A stretch of DNA of 64,000 nt from Tianweitania aestuarii (GTDB taxonomy: Bacteria; Pseudomonadota; Alphaproteobacteria; Rhizobiales; Rhizobiaceae). Position numbers and translations under genes: made by a program. The notes under the pieces are model-generated. The model made no database searches. It was not told the origin of the DNA and saw only the letters and a program-made list of their open reading frames with translations. The DNA is taken from NCBI RefSeq assembly GCF_018457165.1, contig NZ_JAFMNX010000001.1, positions 186,001 to 250,000 of the forward strand. Direction: 5' to 3'. Positions 17,034 through 26,456 of this stretch are shown one piece after another (positions within the stretch are counted from its first letter, which is position 1; every line of letters starts with the position of its first letter).

Positions 17034-17268
17034 GAATCCGTCATCCCTCCAGTCGCTGAAACTGGATGGATGTGCTACATCTATTCGGTGATAAGGTTCG
17101 CCGTACGAAATCTTGTTATCTCGTGAGGTCAAACTAGTGGTCGCGTGACTCCCTGACAAGAGTCTGACCGGGCCCGCGAATCAGTTTCTTCGGTTTTCCC
17201 CAGCTTGAACGTGACCGCCGCAAGCTTCACGCAAGGGTAGAAGGACAGGGCGCCAAAGCCGATGAGTC
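17034..17268. promoter_or_regulatory. Cluster of five GANTC (CcrM) sites
   Basis: GANTC occurs at 17034, 17147, 17160, 17178 and 17264, i.e. five in 235 bases where about one is expected at random. They lie between gcrA and the candidate small RNA/argD. CcrM methylates this motif and GcrA reads it in Caulobacter, so this is a candidate cell-cycle control region. Confidence 0.55.
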
Positions 17269-17380
17269 GCCACCCAGATGATCGGGTCGAGCCATTGGTT
17301 TCCCCGGTCTGGCTGCGTTGACTTCAAAGGGGAAAACACCAATATTGCCAGCGTGAGGCCGCCCCGAGGGCGGCTTTTTA
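17190..17380 (+). ncRNA. Candidate structured small RNA between gcrA and argD
   Basis: The 438-base gap between the divergent gcrA and argD genes has no convincing ORF but ends in a strong intrinsic terminator at 17358-17380, 60 bases before argD. GTTTTCCCC at 17193-17201 is perfectly complementary to GGGGAAAAC at 17329-17337, and AGCTTG/CAAGCT at 17202-17226 forms an inner hairpin, giving a closed fold. I recall rhizobial sRNAs of the alpha-r45 family at a gcrA/argD locus, but this memory is uncertain. An attenuated argD leader is the alternative. The 5' end is a guess. Confidence 0.45.
17358..17380 (+). terminator. Strong intrinsic terminator ahead of argD
   Basis: Perfect 7-bp GC stem GCCGCCC / GGGCGGC with loop CGA and a TTTTTA tail. 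There is no rightward gene upstream to terminate, so it must end a non-coding transcript or attenuate the argD leader. Confidence 0.85.
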
Positions 17381-17439
17381 CTTTCTGCAGCACCAAGGAA
17401 GCCAGGTTCGCCTGGCCCGCATCGCGCGGAGTTGAGACA

Positions 17440-18645
17440 ATGACTGGATCGGCCACAGGATCGGCGCTTTTTAACACCTTTGCACGGGCACCCCTTGCTT
17501 TCGAGCGAGGCGAGGGCACGTGGCTGATCACGGTGGATGGCGAGCGATATCTCGATTTCGCCGGCGGCATCGCGGTCAACTCGCTCGGCCACTCGCATCC
17601 GCATCTCGTGCAGGCGCTGACGGACCAGGCTGGCAAGCTGTGGCACACGTCGAACCTTTATGAAGTGCCGCAACAGGAAAAGCTCGCCGAGCGTCTTGCC
17701 GCCGCGACCTTTGCGGACCGCGTCTTCTTCACCAATTCGGGTGCGGAAGCGCTGGAATGCGCGATCAAGACGGCGCGGCGCTATCATTACGCCAAAGGGA
17801 ACGGGGACAAGTTCCGCATCCTGACCTTCGAAGGCGCGTTTCATGGCCGCACGCTGGCCACCATCGCTGCCGGCGGACAGGCGAAATATATCGAAGGCTT
17901 CGGTCCCAAGGTCGATGGCTTCGATCAGGTGCCGTTCAACGACATCGCTGCGGTCAAGGCCGCGATCACGCCTGAAACGGCGGCGATCCTGATCGAGCCG
18001 CTGCAGGGCGAGGGCGGCATTCGGCTTGCTCCGACGGCCTTTCTCACCGATCTGCGCGCGATCTGCGACGAGCAGGACCTGCTGTTGATCTTCGACGAGG
18101 TCCAGACCGGCATCGGCCGCACCGGCAAGCTTTTCGCCTATGAGCGCACGGGCGTGACCCCGGACATCATGGCGATCGCCAAGGGCATCGGCGGCGGCTT
18201 TCCCGTTGGCGCGTGCCTGGCATCGGAAGACGCCGCGGCGGGCATGGTGCCGGGCGTTCATGGCACGACCTTTGGCGGCAATCAGCTGGCGATGGCGGTG
18301 GGCAATGCCGTGCTCGACGTCGTTCTGGAAGAGGGCTTCCTGGAAGACATCGTGCGCAAGGCCAATGTGATGAAGCAGGGGCTGGCGGAGATCGCCGATA
18401 CCTATCCGGATGTGGTGGAAGATATTCGCGGCGAAGGGCTGATGCTCGGATTGAAATGCAAGATGCCCAACACGATGGTGAACGCCAAGCTGCGCGACGA
18501 ACATCTGCTGGCAGTGCCGGCCGGTGACAATGTGGTGCGCCTTCTGCCGCCCCTGACGCTGACCGACGAGGAAATCCGCGACGGCGTGGAGCGTATCCGC
18601 AAGGCCGCACAGGGTCTCAGCCAGGCGAATGGATCGGCAGCATGA
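17440..18645 (+). CDS. argD: Acetylornithine aminotransferase
   Basis: PLP-dependent class III aminotransferase, 401 aa, making N-acetylornithine in arginine synthesis. The ATG at 17440 has GGAG 9 bases upstream; longer frames run through the terminator and are unlikely. Key sites: the [13 protein letters not shown] phosphate-binding loop (98-110), [12 protein letters not shown] (218-229) and the PLP Lys248 in [14 protein letters not shown]. It overlaps argF by 4 bases (ATGA), so the two should be co-translated. The same family can act as succinyldiaminopimelate aminotransferase. Confidence 0.95.
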   Translation: MTGSATGSALFNTFARAPLAFERGEGTWLITVDGERYLDFAGGIAVNSLGHSHPHLVQALTDQAGKLWHTSNLYEVPQQEKLAERLAAATFADRVFFTNSGAEALECAIKTARRYHYAKGNGDKFRILTFEGAFHGRTLATIAAGGQAKYIEGFGPKVDGFDQVPFNDIAAVKAAITPETAAILIEPLQGEGGIRLAPTAFLTDLRAICDEQDLLLIFDEVQTGIGRTGKLFAYERTGVTPDIMAIAKGIGGGFPVGACLASEDAAAGMVPGVHGTTFGGNQLAMAVGNAVLDVVLEEGFLEDIVRKANVMKQGLAEIADTYPDVVEDIRGEGLMLGLKCKMPNTMVNAKLRDEHLLAVPAGDNVVRLLPPLTLTDEEIRDGVERIRKAAQGLSQANGSAA

Positions 18646-19598
18646 GCATGACAGTTCGCCATTTCACTGACCTGTCCTCCATGACGTCGCAGCAGCTGCG
18701 CGCCATCATGGATGACGCCCATGCCCGCAAGACCCGATTGAAGGCCGGCGAGCGCTCGAAGCCGCTGGAAGGCAAGGCGCTGGCGATGATCTTCGACAAG
18801 CCGTCGACCCGCACGCGCGTGTCGTTCGATGTCGGCATGCGCCAGCTTGGCGGTGAGACCATCATGCTGACGGGCACGGAAATGCAGCTCGGCCGCTCCG
18901 AAACGATTGCCGATACGGCCAAGGTCCTGTCGCGCTATGTCGATGCGATCATGATCCGCACCACCGATCATGCACGGCTGATCGAGCTGACGGAAAACGC
19001 ATCCGTGCCGGTGATCAACGGCCTGACCGACGAAACGCACCCGTGTCAGATCATGGCGGATCTGATGACCTTCGAGGAACATCGCGGTTCGGTGAAGGAC
19101 AAGCTGTTCGCCTGGATGGGCGACGGCAACAATGTGCTGCATTCCCTGATGGAAGCCTCGGCGCAATTCGACTTCCGCTTGAACATCGCCGTGCCGGAAG
19201 GCAGCGAGCCGGTGGCGCGCTTCACCGACTGGTCCAACAACAATGGCGGCCGCATCACCTTCACCCGGACCGCCGAAGAGGCGGTCGATGGCGCCGATTG
19301 CGTGGTAACGGATACGTGGGTTTCCATGGGCTTTGAGGACAAGGCGCGCGGACACAACGTGTTCCTGCCCTATCAGGTCAACGAGAAGCTGATGGCGCGC
19401 GCACGGCCCGAGGCCCTGTTCATGCACTGCCTGCCCGCGCATCGCGGTGAGGAAGTGACAGACGAGGTCATCGATGGGCCGCATTCCGTTGTTTTCGACG
19501 AGGCTGAAAACCGGCTGCATGCGCAAAAGGCCGTGCTGGCCTGGTGTTTGTCGGCTGAAAAGCCTGCTCTAAGAAACGAGGCGACTGCTCTTGCCTGA
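18642..19598 (+). CDS. argF: Ornithine carbamoyltransferase
   Basis: Transfers carbamoyl phosphate to ornithine to give citrulline, 318 aa (an in-frame ATG 6 bases on is also possible). The carbamoyl-phosphate loop [17 protein letters not shown], the HPCQIMADL motif, and the ornithine loop with the catalytic Cys in [12 protein letters not shown] are all intact. It lies between argD and hslO with 4-base and 8-base overlaps, forming an argD-argF-hslO operon typical of Rhizobiales. Confidence 0.97.
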   Translation: MSMTVRHFTDLSSMTSQQLRAIMDDAHARKTRLKAGERSKPLEGKALAMIFDKPSTRTRVSFDVGMRQLGGETIMLTGTEMQLGRSETIADTAKVLSRYVDAIMIRTTDHARLIELTENASVPVINGLTDETHPCQIMADLMTFEEHRGSVKDKLFAWMGDGNNVLHSLMEASAQFDFRLNIAVPEGSEPVARFTDWSNNNGGRITFTRTAEEAVDGADCVVTDTWVSMGFEDKARGHNVFLPYQVNEKLMARARPEALFMHCLPAHRGEEVTDEVIDGPHSVVFDEAENRLHAQKAVLAWCLSAEKPALRNEATALA

Positions 19599-20586
19599 CA
19601 CCAATCTGCGTTTGGGCGACTTCGGCGTCGCCGGCGACGATCATGTCGTGCCCTTCGAGGTCGCACCGCTCGATGTGCGCGGTCGTGCGGTCCAGCTCGG
19701 GCCGATGATCAACAGCATCCTTGAACGACATAATTATCCCGAGCCGGTGTCGCGCCTTCTGGCCGAAGCGATCGTGCTCACGGTGCTGATCGGCACGTCC
19801 CTGAAATTCGAGGGCAAGTTCATCCTGCAAACGCGCACGGATGGACCGGTCGATCTGCTGGTTGCCGACTTCTCCTCGCCGTCTTCGGTGCGCGGCTATG
19901 CGCGTTTCGATGCGGAGCGTGTGCAGGCGGCGATCGACGATCAGGCGATCACCTCGGCCGAACTGCTCGGCAACGGCGTTCTGGCGCTGACCATCGATCA
20001 AGGTCCGCACACCCAGCGCTATCAGGGTATCGTGCAGCTGGAAGCGACGTCCTTCGAGGATGTGGCGCGCATCTATTTCCGCCAGTCCGAGCAGATCCCG
20101 ACCGAAGTGCGTCTGGCGGTCGCCAAGCAGATCGTGCCGGGCGATGGCGCGGCCAAGGAGCTTTGGCGCGCAGGCGGCATGCTTTCGCAGTTCCTGCCGC
20201 GCGCACCGGAACGCATGCAGGTGCGCGATCTGCCGGGTGGTGATGATCCGAACGAGGATATCGCCGACGGTCCGGAAGACAATGCCTGGCTGGAACTGGT
20301 CGCGCTGATGGACACGATCGAACCGGACGAGCTGTTCGACCCGACGGTCGGCGCCGAGCGGCTTTTGTATCGCCTGTTCAACGAGCATGGCGTGCGCGTG
20401 TTCGAAAGCGTCGAGGTCAAGGACGACTGCTCCTGCTCGCGCGAAAAGATCCAGGGCATTCTCGAAGGGTTTTCAGCTGAAGAGATCACCGAGACCACCG
20501 AAGACGATGGCCAGATCCATGTCAGCTGCGAGTTCTGCTCGACCCGCTACAGCTTCGATCCGGCCGAGTTCAAGGTGAAGCACTAG
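19591..20586 (+). CDS. hslO: Redox-regulated chaperone Hsp33
   Basis: Heat-shock protein 33, 331 aa. The apparent start is TTG at 19591, inside the end of argF; no ATG exists before the conserved domain, so initiation probably depends on coupling. The C-terminal redox switch has four zinc cysteines, Cys280 and Cys282 (CSC) and Cys313 and Cys316 (CEFC). This is CxC/CxxC as in the family, so oxidation should release zinc and activate the holdase. The core substrate-binding domain spans about 15-240. Confidence 0.95.
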   Translation: MPDTNLRLGDFGVAGDDHVVPFEVAPLDVRGRAVQLGPMINSILERHNYPEPVSRLLAEAIVLTVLIGTSLKFEGKFILQTRTDGPVDLLVADFSSPSSVRGYARFDAERVQAAIDDQAITSAELLGNGVLALTIDQGPHTQRYQGIVQLEATSFEDVARIYFRQSEQIPTEVRLAVAKQIVPGDGAAKELWRAGGMLSQFLPRAPERMQVRDLPGGDDPNEDIADGPEDNAWLELVALMDTIEPDELFDPTVGAERLLYRLFNEHGVRVFESVEVKDDCSCSREKIQGILEGFSAEEITETTEDDGQIHVSCEFCSTRYSFDPAEFKVKH

Positions 20587-20646
20587 AGCAAAGTCAGCGA
20601 AGGTGCGCGGCGGTTTTGCGTCTGAATTCGCGCCTGGATACTGTCC

Positions 20647-21042
20647 TTAGTTCACGACGCGCGGTGTGTCCTGCGGTGCGTCGAGCGAGAAGGCCGGAAT
20701 GTCCACGCTGAACACGGTGCCGTCCTCGCCGCGCATGTCATAGCGCCCGACCATGAAGCCGGACGGCGTGGTAAGTGGACAACCTGACGTGTATTGATAG
20801 CTGTCGCTGGGAGCCAGCTCCGGTTGTTCGCCAACCACCCCTTCGCCATCGACCGTTTCGACCTTGCCGCGGGCATCGGTGATCTGCCAATGGCGGGCAA
20901 TCAGCGTCACCGTCTGGTCCGAGTTGTTGGCGATCGTGATGCGATAGGCCCAAAGATAATGGCTGTCGTCGGGATCGGAGCGATCTTCGAGATAGAAGGG
21001 CTCGGCGGTGACTTCGATGTCATGGGTGATGGCGCGATACAT
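20647..21042 (-). CDS. apaG: ApaG/DUF525 domain protein
   Basis: ApaG family, 131 aa from the ATG at 21042 (a GTG two codons earlier is less likely). The fibronectin III-like fold is recognisable by [31 protein letters not shown], the [22 protein letters not shown] core and the GRYDM motif. The molecular function of ApaG is unclear; it is linked to cobalt/magnesium resistance and ApaH loci in enterobacteria. Here it is near metZ, a neighbourhood I have seen in rhizobial genomes. Confidence 0.95.
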   Translation of the reverse strand: MYRAITHDIEVTAEPFYLEDRSDPDDSHYLWAYRITIANNSDQTVTLIARHWQITDARGKVETVDGEGVVGEQPELAPSDSYQYTSGCPLTTPSGFMVGRYDMRGEDGTVFSVDIPAFSLDAPQDTPRVVN

Positions 21043-21125
21043 GATCACCTAATCCTTCCGCCACCACCTTGGTTGCAAGCGCGTCTGCGGAGGCTTGCCC
21101 CACAGGCGCTGCTTTCAGACGAACC

Positions 21126-22310
21126 CTAGATCCGCGACAAAGCCTGATCGAAGTCGGCGATCAAATCGTCGCTGTCTTCCAGGCCGGTGGAAAAGCGCAG
21201 CGTGCCTTCGCCGATGCCAAGTTCCGCACGCGCTTCCGGCTTGAGGTTCTTGTGCGTGGTCGTGGCCGGATGGGTGATCAGGCTCTTGGCGTCGCCGAGA
21301 TTGTTGGAAATCAGCACGATATCCAGCGCGTTGGCGAGGCCGAAGGCCGCCGTCTTGTCCTTCAGCTCGAAGCAGATCAGCGTCGAGCCGCCGGTCATCT
21401 GGCGCGCGATAATGTCGGCCTGCGGGTGATCCTTGCGACCGGGATAGATGACCTTCGACACTTTGGGATGATCGGCCAGGAAGTCGGCGATCTTGCCCGC
21501 GCTTTCCGTCTGCTGCTTGACGCGCAGCGGCAGCGTTTCCAGTCCCTTCAACAGGGTCCAGGCATTGAACGGCGACAGGCTCGGGCCGGTATGGCGGAAA
21601 TAGTCCTGCAGCTTTTCCTCGATCCACGTCTTGTCCGACAGGATCACGCCGCCCAGGCACCGGCCCTGGCCGTCGATATGCTTGGTGGCCGAATAAACCA
21701 CGACATGCGCGCCGAGTTCGAGCGGCTTCTGCTGCAAGGGCGTGGCGAAAACGTTGTCGACCACGAGGCGCGCGCCGATCCCGTTGGCGATTCTAGCGAC
21801 GGCTGCGATATCCACCACTTCCAGTGTCGGATTGGTCGGGCTTTCGAGGAAGAACAGCTTGGTGTTGGGGCGCACGGCCTGTTCCCAGGCCTGCAGATCG
21901 CGGCCATCAACCAGTGTCGCCTCGATGCCGTAGCGCGGCATCAGCGTTTCGATGATCCAGCGGCAGGAGCCGAACAGCGCGCGGGCCGCAACCACATGAT
22001 CACCGGCTCGAACGTCGCACAACAAGGCGGCGGCGATCGCGGCCATGCCGGATGCTGTGGCGCGCGCGTCTTCCGCACCTTCCAGCGCGCACATGCGCTT
22101 TTCGAACACGTCGTTGGTAGGGTTGGCATAGCGGGAATAGATGAAGCCCGGCTCTTCGCCCTTGAAGCGAGCTTCCGCCTGTTCGGCCGTGTCGTAAACA
22201 AAGCCTTGGGTCAGATGGATCGCTTCGGAAACTTCACCGAAGTTAGATCGCAGAGCGCCCGCATGGACGAGGGTCGTGGCGGGTTTCCAGTTGTGCGTGT
22301 TGTTGCTCAT
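21126..22310 (-). CDS. metZ: O-succinylhomoserine sulfhydrylase
   Basis: Cys/Met metabolism PLP enzyme, 394 aa, forming homocysteine from O-succinylhomoserine and sulfide. PLP-binding Lys210 is in YSATKHIDGQGR; the YSRYANPTNDVFE and FLESPTNPTLEVVDI motifs are present. The ATG at 22310 was chosen because upstream extensions run through the riboswitch terminator. The family alone cannot exclude cystathionine gamma-synthase activity, but a SAM-II riboswitch upstream and the rhizobial setting favour MetZ. Confidence 0.93.
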   Translation of the reverse strand: MSNNTHNWKPATTLVHAGALRSNFGEVSEAIHLTQGFVYDTAEQAEARFKGEEPGFIYSRYANPTNDVFEKRMCALEGAEDARATASGMAAIAAALLCDVRAGDHVVAARALFGSCRWIIETLMPRYGIEATLVDGRDLQAWEQAVRPNTKLFFLESPTNPTLEVVDIAAVARIANGIGARLVVDNVFATPLQQKPLELGAHVVVYSATKHIDGQGRCLGGVILSDKTWIEEKLQDYFRHTGPSLSPFNAWTLLKGLETLPLRVKQQTESAGKIADFLADHPKVSKVIYPGRKDHPQADIIARQMTGGSTLICFELKDKTAAFGLANALDIVLISNNLGDAKSLITHPATTTHKNLKPEARAELGIGEGTLRFSTGLEDSDDLIADFDQALSRI

Positions 22311-22339
22311 CGTCCTTACCCATTCTTGACACCGGGCAC

Positions 22340-22369
22340 AAAAAAACCGGCCGCGACGTCGCAACCGGT
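22340..22369 (-). terminator. Intrinsic terminator in the metZ leader
   Basis: On the minus strand, ACCGGTTGCGA-CG-TCGCGGCCGGT forms an 11-bp stem (two G-U pairs) followed by seven Ts. It lies about 20 bases after the SAM-II aptamer and 30 bases before the metZ start, so it can act as the expression platform: SAM binding would favour premature termination. Confidence 0.8.
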
Positions 22370-22388
22370 CCAAAAGGCTTCACGCCCA

Positions 22389-22445
22389 CGGTCCTTTAGC
22401 GACTTGTTTAACGTGGCTGCAAGCCGACCGGCAAATCACCACGGG
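22389..22445 (-). promoter_or_regulatory. SAM-II riboswitch upstream of metZ
   Basis: The minus strand carries the SAM-II core: CGTGG pairs with CCACG to close P1, GATTTG pairs with CAAGTC to form the pseudoknot, and the GCTTGCAGCCACGTTAAA and AAGTCGCTAAA blocks match the conserved sequence of the alphaproteobacterial motif as I remember it. It binds S-adenosylmethionine and shuts down methionine synthesis genes. It sits 79 bases before the metZ start with an intrinsic terminator between. Confidence 0.93.
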
Positions 22446-22454
22446 ATAAAGGTC

Positions 22455-22483
22455 CTTTAAACCCGTACTGAGCCTTGCGTCAA
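22455..22483 (-). promoter_or_regulatory. Candidate promoter of metZ
   Basis: TTGACG, 17-base spacer, then TTAAAG on the minus strand, ending 10 bases before the SAM-II aptamer. Position and spacing suit a housekeeping promoter; the -10 fit is weak. Confidence 0.45.
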
Positions 22484-22530
22484 CCTTGCGCTTTGGCCAT
22501 CGTCGCGCCCGCGTAGGAGTTAGGCAAACG

Positions 22531-23613
22531 GTGCGAACAGGCATTCTTCCCGATCGAGACATCGCAGCGCTGTTTCAAAACGGCGCGCTGACGACGGGTC
22601 GTGCGCTCGACGCCGACCAGATCCAGCCGGCGAGCCTCGACCTGCGCCTAGGTGCCACGGCCTATCGTGTGCGCGCAAGCTTCCTGCCCGGTCAGGCGAG
22701 CACGGTTGAAGCCAAGCTTGAGCGTTTGAAGCTGCACGAGATCGATCTCAGCGCCGGTGCGGTGCTGGAAACCGGCTGCGTTTACATCGTGCCGCTGCTG
22801 GAAGCGCTGGCGCTGCCCGGCGAAATCGCTGCTTCCGCCAATCCGAAAAGCTCCACCGGCCGCCTCGATATCTTTACCCGCGTGATGACCGATCACGGCC
22901 AGGAGTTCGACAAGATCCCTGCAGGCTATAACGGCCCGCTTTATCTCGAAGTCTCGCCACGCACGTTTCCGATCGTCGTGCGCACCGGATCGCGTTTGTC
23001 GCAGATCCGCTTCCGGACCGGAGCTTCCCTGCTCGACGGACCGGCCTTGCTCGATCTGCACGAGCGCAAAACGTTGGTGGCGTCCGAGCAGCCGAATATT
23101 TCGGGCGGCGGCATTGCCCTTTCGATCGATCTGAAGGGGACCGGCGGCGGTGTGATCGGCTATCGCGGCAAGCATCATACCGGCGTGGTGGATGTCGACA
23201 AACGCGGGGCGCAGGATGCCGCCGACTTCTGGGAGCCGCTGACGGATCGCGGCCAAGGCGAGCTGATCCTTGATCCAGACGAATTCTATATTCTCGTATC
23301 GCGCGAAGCCGTGCATGTGCCGCCGGATTATGCGGCAGAGATGACGCCGTTCGATCCGCTGGTTGGCGAATTCCGCGTTCATTACGCCGGCTTCTTCGAT
23401 CCCGGCTTCGGCCATTCGCAGGCCGGCGGCACGGGCAGCCGTGCGGTGCTGGAAGTGCGCAGCCACGAAGTGCCGTTCATTCTCGAACATGGCCAGATCG
23501 TCGGCCGTCTCGTTTACGAGCACATGCAGGGTCGGCCGGACGCGCTTTACGGCGCGGACCTGCAGTCGAACTACCAGGCACAGGGTCTGAAGCTGTCCAA
23601 GCATTTCCGCTGA
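22531..23613 (+). CDS. dcd: Long-form dCTP deaminase (2'-deoxycytidine 5'-triphosphate deaminase)
   Basis: Protein of 360 aa, nearly twice the usual Dcd length. The GTG at 22531 is preceded by TAGGAG; no ATG fits the domain start. The N-terminal half has Dcd-like IQPASLDLRLG and the active-site-like ANPKSSTGRLDIFTRV. The C-terminal half resembles a second dUTPase-fold unit with EFYILVSREAVHVP, the EHGQIVGRLVYEHM strand and the QSNYQAQG tail. Dcd makes dUTP for thymidylate synthesis. This long form is common in Rhizobiales; the function is from family knowledge and has not been checked. Confidence 0.8.
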   Translation: MRTGILPDRDIAALFQNGALTTGRALDADQIQPASLDLRLGATAYRVRASFLPGQASTVEAKLERLKLHEIDLSAGAVLETGCVYIVPLLEALALPGEIAASANPKSSTGRLDIFTRVMTDHGQEFDKIPAGYNGPLYLEVSPRTFPIVVRTGSRLSQIRFRTGASLLDGPALLDLHERKTLVASEQPNISGGGIALSIDLKGTGGGVIGYRGKHHTGVVDVDKRGAQDAADFWEPLTDRGQGELILDPDEFYILVSREAVHVPPDYAAEMTPFDPLVGEFRVHYAGFFDPGFGHSQAGGTGSRAVLEVRSHEVPFILEHGQIVGRLVYEHMQGRPDALYGADLQSNYQAQGLKLSKHFR

Positions 23614-23723
23614 AGCGGGTTGCGTGCTGAACAGAGTGTGATCGCCGCGCAGCTATATTAGCGGTAACCGAACTGCATGCCACGCGTTGATGCATCAACA
23701 AAGGCTGCCTGGTTGGGAATCGC

Positions 23724-25436
23724 ATGTATTATATCGCGCTGGCGACGGACTATGACGGAACGCTTGCCACGAATGGAAAGGTTTCTCCCGAAACTCTGGC
23801 GGCGCTAAAGCGCTTCAAGGATAGCGGACGCAAGCTCATCCTCGTCACCGGACGGGAACTCCCCGACCTCAAGAAAGCCTTTCCCGAGTTCAAGCTGTTC
23901 AACAAGATCGTCGCGGAAAACGGTGCGCTGATCTACACGCCGGCCAGCGAGGAAGAACGCGTCATCGCCACGCCGCCGCCACCGGCTTTCATTGACGCGA
24001 TGAAGACGCGCGGCGTTGATCGAATGTCGGTCGGCCGCGCGATCGTTGCGACTTGGGAGCCGCATCAGACAACCGCCCTCGACCTGATCCGGGAACAGGG
24101 GCTGGAGCTCGAAATCATCTTCAACAAGAGCGCGGTGATGATCCTGCAAAGCGGGGTCAACAAGGCGACCGGGCTAGATGCCGCCCTCGGTGATCTCGGC
24201 TTTTCCGCCCACAACGTGATCGGGATCGGTGACGCGGAAAACGATCACGCGCTGCTTCGCCGCTGCGGTCTGGGTGTTGCCGTCGCCAATGCAATCCCGG
24301 CGCTGAAGGAAACGGCCGACCTGGTGATGCGCTCGGAGCGCGGCCGGGGCGTCGAAAACCTGATCGATCGCATCCTGAAGAAGGGCGGCGAGGAACCGCT
24401 CGTCCGCAAGCAGGTGCTGACCATCGGCTGCAATGACGACGATACGCCCGTCTCGCTTTGGCCAACCGACACCGTTCTGATCGCCGGCACGTCCGGCATC
24501 GGCAAGTCGACGCTGGCAACCGCTCTGACCGAACGCTTCGTGGAAAAGGATTTCCAGTTCTGCGTTTTCGATCCCGAAGGCGATTATGACGGGCTGGAGA
24601 ATGCGGTGGTGGTCGGCGACGGCGAATCCGCTCCGACACAGGAACAGGCGCTGCAGCTGCTCGAGCAAGGCGACACGAATGTCGTGGTCAGCACGCTCGC
24701 CCTGGAATTGGACGAGCGGCCGCCCTTCTTTACGGCCTTCTTGCCCGAACTTGGACAGTTGCGCTCGCGCTGCGCCCGCCCGCATTGGCTGATCGTGGAT
24801 GAAACACATCACCTGATGCCCAAGCGCCGGGAAGACACGCCGCTCGTCTTGTCGGTGCGCTTTCCCGGCATGATCATGATCACTGTGCATCCGGACTCCG
24901 TGTCGGCCGATGCGCTCAAGCTCGCCACGGCGGTGATTGCGCTGGGGCCGGAAGGCGACAAGGTAATCAAGAAGTTCTGCGCCATGACCGGCCGCGAAAT
25001 GCCGAAAGGCGTGAAGCCGGCATCGGACGAGCAGGTGCTGTTCTGGCGACCGGACGACGAGGACGCACCGCGCGCGATCACGCCGATCAAGCCGCGGCAG
25101 TCGCGCAAGCGCCATTCCCGCAAATATGCGGTCGGGTCGCTCAACGAGCAGGGCAGTTTCTATTTCCGCGGTCCAGGCGACAAGATGAACCTGCGGATCC
25201 AGAACCTGATGATCTTCGTGCAGGTCGCGGAAGGGATCGACGAAGACACGTGGCTGCATCACCTGCGCGCCGGCGACTTCTCGAAATGGTTCAAGAAGCA
25301 GCTGCGCGACGACGAGATGGCACAAGAAGCGCGGGTGATCGAGCAGGACGAGAGCCTGTCGCCGGATGACACCCGCAAGGGCATCATCGAAGCGGTGCGC
25401 CGGCGCTACACAGCCCCGGATGCAGCGCCGGAATGA
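23724..25436 (+). CDS. HAD-IIB phosphatase fused to a P-loop ATPase domain
   Basis: Protein of 570 aa with two enzymatic modules. Residues 1-220 are a HAD-IIB hydrolase: nucleophile Asp9 and Asp11 in DYDGTLA, Thr42 in VTGRE, Lys147, and [10 protein letters not shown] at 169-178. Residues about 228-470 are a HerA/DUF87-like ATPase: Walker [10 protein letters not shown] at 255-263 and Walker B WLIVDE at 355-360 followed by THHLMP. A basic linker ([11 protein letters not shown]) precedes a C-terminal region (about 465-570) with QGSFYFRGP and [20 protein letters not shown], which resembles tails of sugar-phosphate phosphatases. No substrate can be named. Confidence 0.75.
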   Translation: MYYIALATDYDGTLATNGKVSPETLAALKRFKDSGRKLILVTGRELPDLKKAFPEFKLFNKIVAENGALIYTPASEEERVIATPPPPAFIDAMKTRGVDRMSVGRAIVATWEPHQTTALDLIREQGLELEIIFNKSAVMILQSGVNKATGLDAALGDLGFSAHNVIGIGDAENDHALLRRCGLGVAVANAIPALKETADLVMRSERGRGVENLIDRILKKGGEEPLVRKQVLTIGCNDDDTPVSLWPTDTVLIAGTSGIGKSTLATALTERFVEKDFQFCVFDPEGDYDGLENAVVVGDGESAPTQEQALQLLEQGDTNVVVSTLALELDERPPFFTAFLPELGQLRSRCARPHWLIVDETHHLMPKRREDTPLVLSVRFPGMIMITVHPDSVSADALKLATAVIALGPEGDKVIKKFCAMTGREMPKGVKPASDEQVLFWRPDDEDAPRAITPIKPRQSRKRHSRKYAVGSLNEQGSFYFRGPGDKMNLRIQNLMIFVQVAEGIDEDTWLHHLRAGDFSKWFKKQLRDDEMAQEARVIEQDESLSPDDTRKGIIEAVRRRYTAPDAAPE

Positions 25437-25527
25437 GGGAAACGGCCGGCTTCAACCTTGTGTCCCTTACACGAGCGGCGAGGCATCCTATCTGAACGGG
25501 ATCATCCCAAGCAGAAGGAAGCATGCC

Positions 25528-26397
25528 ATGTCCGAACTCGACGCGGCTCAATCCGGCCAATTCTCCATCGGCGGCTCCCTTACCGTCAATCGCCTCGGCT
25601 TCGGCGCCATGCGGATCACGGGTCACGGCATCTGGGGGCCGCCCGAAGATCATGATGAAAGCATCCGAGCGCTGAAGCGGGTGCCTGAACTCGGCATCAA
25701 CTTCATCGACACGGCCAACTCCTATGGACCAGATGTGTCGGAAGAGCTGATCCGCGAAGCGCTTCACCCTTATGGTAGCGACATGCTGATCGCCACCAAG
25801 GGCGGTCTGACGCGCGAAGGACCAAATGTCTGGACCCCCAAAGGCGATCCCGATCACCTGATCGAGGAAGCCAAGAAGAGCCTGAAGAAGCTCGGCGTGG
25901 AGCAGATCGACCTTTGGCAGCTGCATCGTATCGATTCAAATGTGGATCGCAGCGAGCAGTTCGATGCCATCAAGTCGCTGATTGACCAGGGTATCATCCG
26001 CCATGCGGGTCTCAGCGAAGTGTCGGTCGAGGAAATCGAGGCAGCGTCGAAGGTCTTCCCGGTCGCCACCGTGCAGAACCGCTACAACTTGGTGGCCCGG
26101 GGCAGCGAGGATGTTCTCGAACACTGCGAAGCCAACAAGATCGGCTTCATCCCCTGGGCTCCGCTGGCATCGGGCGATCTCGCGAAGGAAGGCAGCCTTC
26201 TCGACACGATCGCGCGTGAACATGGCGCGTCGCCGAGCCAGATCGCGCTTGCCTGGATCCTGAAGCGTTCACCGGTGATGCTGCCCATTCCGGGCACGTC
26301 GAAGGTGAAGCATCTCGAGGAGAATGTCGCCGGTGCCGCCATTCAGCTGACCGATGGCGAATTTGCAGCGCTCGACGAAGAAGGCCGCAAGGGCTGA
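25528..26397 (+). CDS. Aldo/keto reductase family oxidoreductase
   Basis: NADPH-dependent reductase of 289 aa; AGAAGGAA precedes the ATG at 25528. The catalytic set is visible: Asp and Tyr in FIDTANSYG, Lys in LIATKGG, His in LWQLHRID; the C-terminal [13 protein letters not shown] binds the cofactor 2'-phosphate. It resembles the AKR subgroup that includes pyridoxal reductases and YdbC-like enzymes, but the substrate is unknown. It ends at a strong bidirectional terminator. Confidence 0.88.
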   Translation: MSELDAAQSGQFSIGGSLTVNRLGFGAMRITGHGIWGPPEDHDESIRALKRVPELGINFIDTANSYGPDVSEELIREALHPYGSDMLIATKGGLTREGPNVWTPKGDPDHLIEEAKKSLKKLGVEQIDLWQLHRIDSNVDRSEQFDAIKSLIDQGIIRHAGLSEVSVEEIEAASKVFPVATVQNRYNLVARGSEDVLEHCEANKIGFIPWAPLASGDLAKEGSLLDTIAREHGASPSQIALAWILKRSPVMLPIPGTSKVKHLEENVAGAAIQLTDGEFAALDEEGRKG

Positions 26398-26421
26398 GCG
26401 CTTACGGTCAAAGCGGACAAC

Positions 26422-26455
26422 AAAAAAGGGCGGGACCGAAGTCCCGCCCTTTTTG
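26422..26455. terminator. Bidirectional intrinsic terminator
   Basis: Perfect stem GGGCGGGAC / GTCCCGCCC with loop CGAA, A-run on one side and TTTTT on the other. It serves the aldo/keto reductase from the left and the SH3 protein gene from the right. Confidence 0.92.
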
Positions 26456-26456
26456 C

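Noticed and set aside
17318-17346. Sigma-70 promoter TTGACT-N17-AATATT for argD
   Set aside because: The transcript would start a few bases before the strong terminator at 17358-17380, so it is unlikely to drive argD efficiently; the GGGGAAAAC inside is better explained by RNA pairing.
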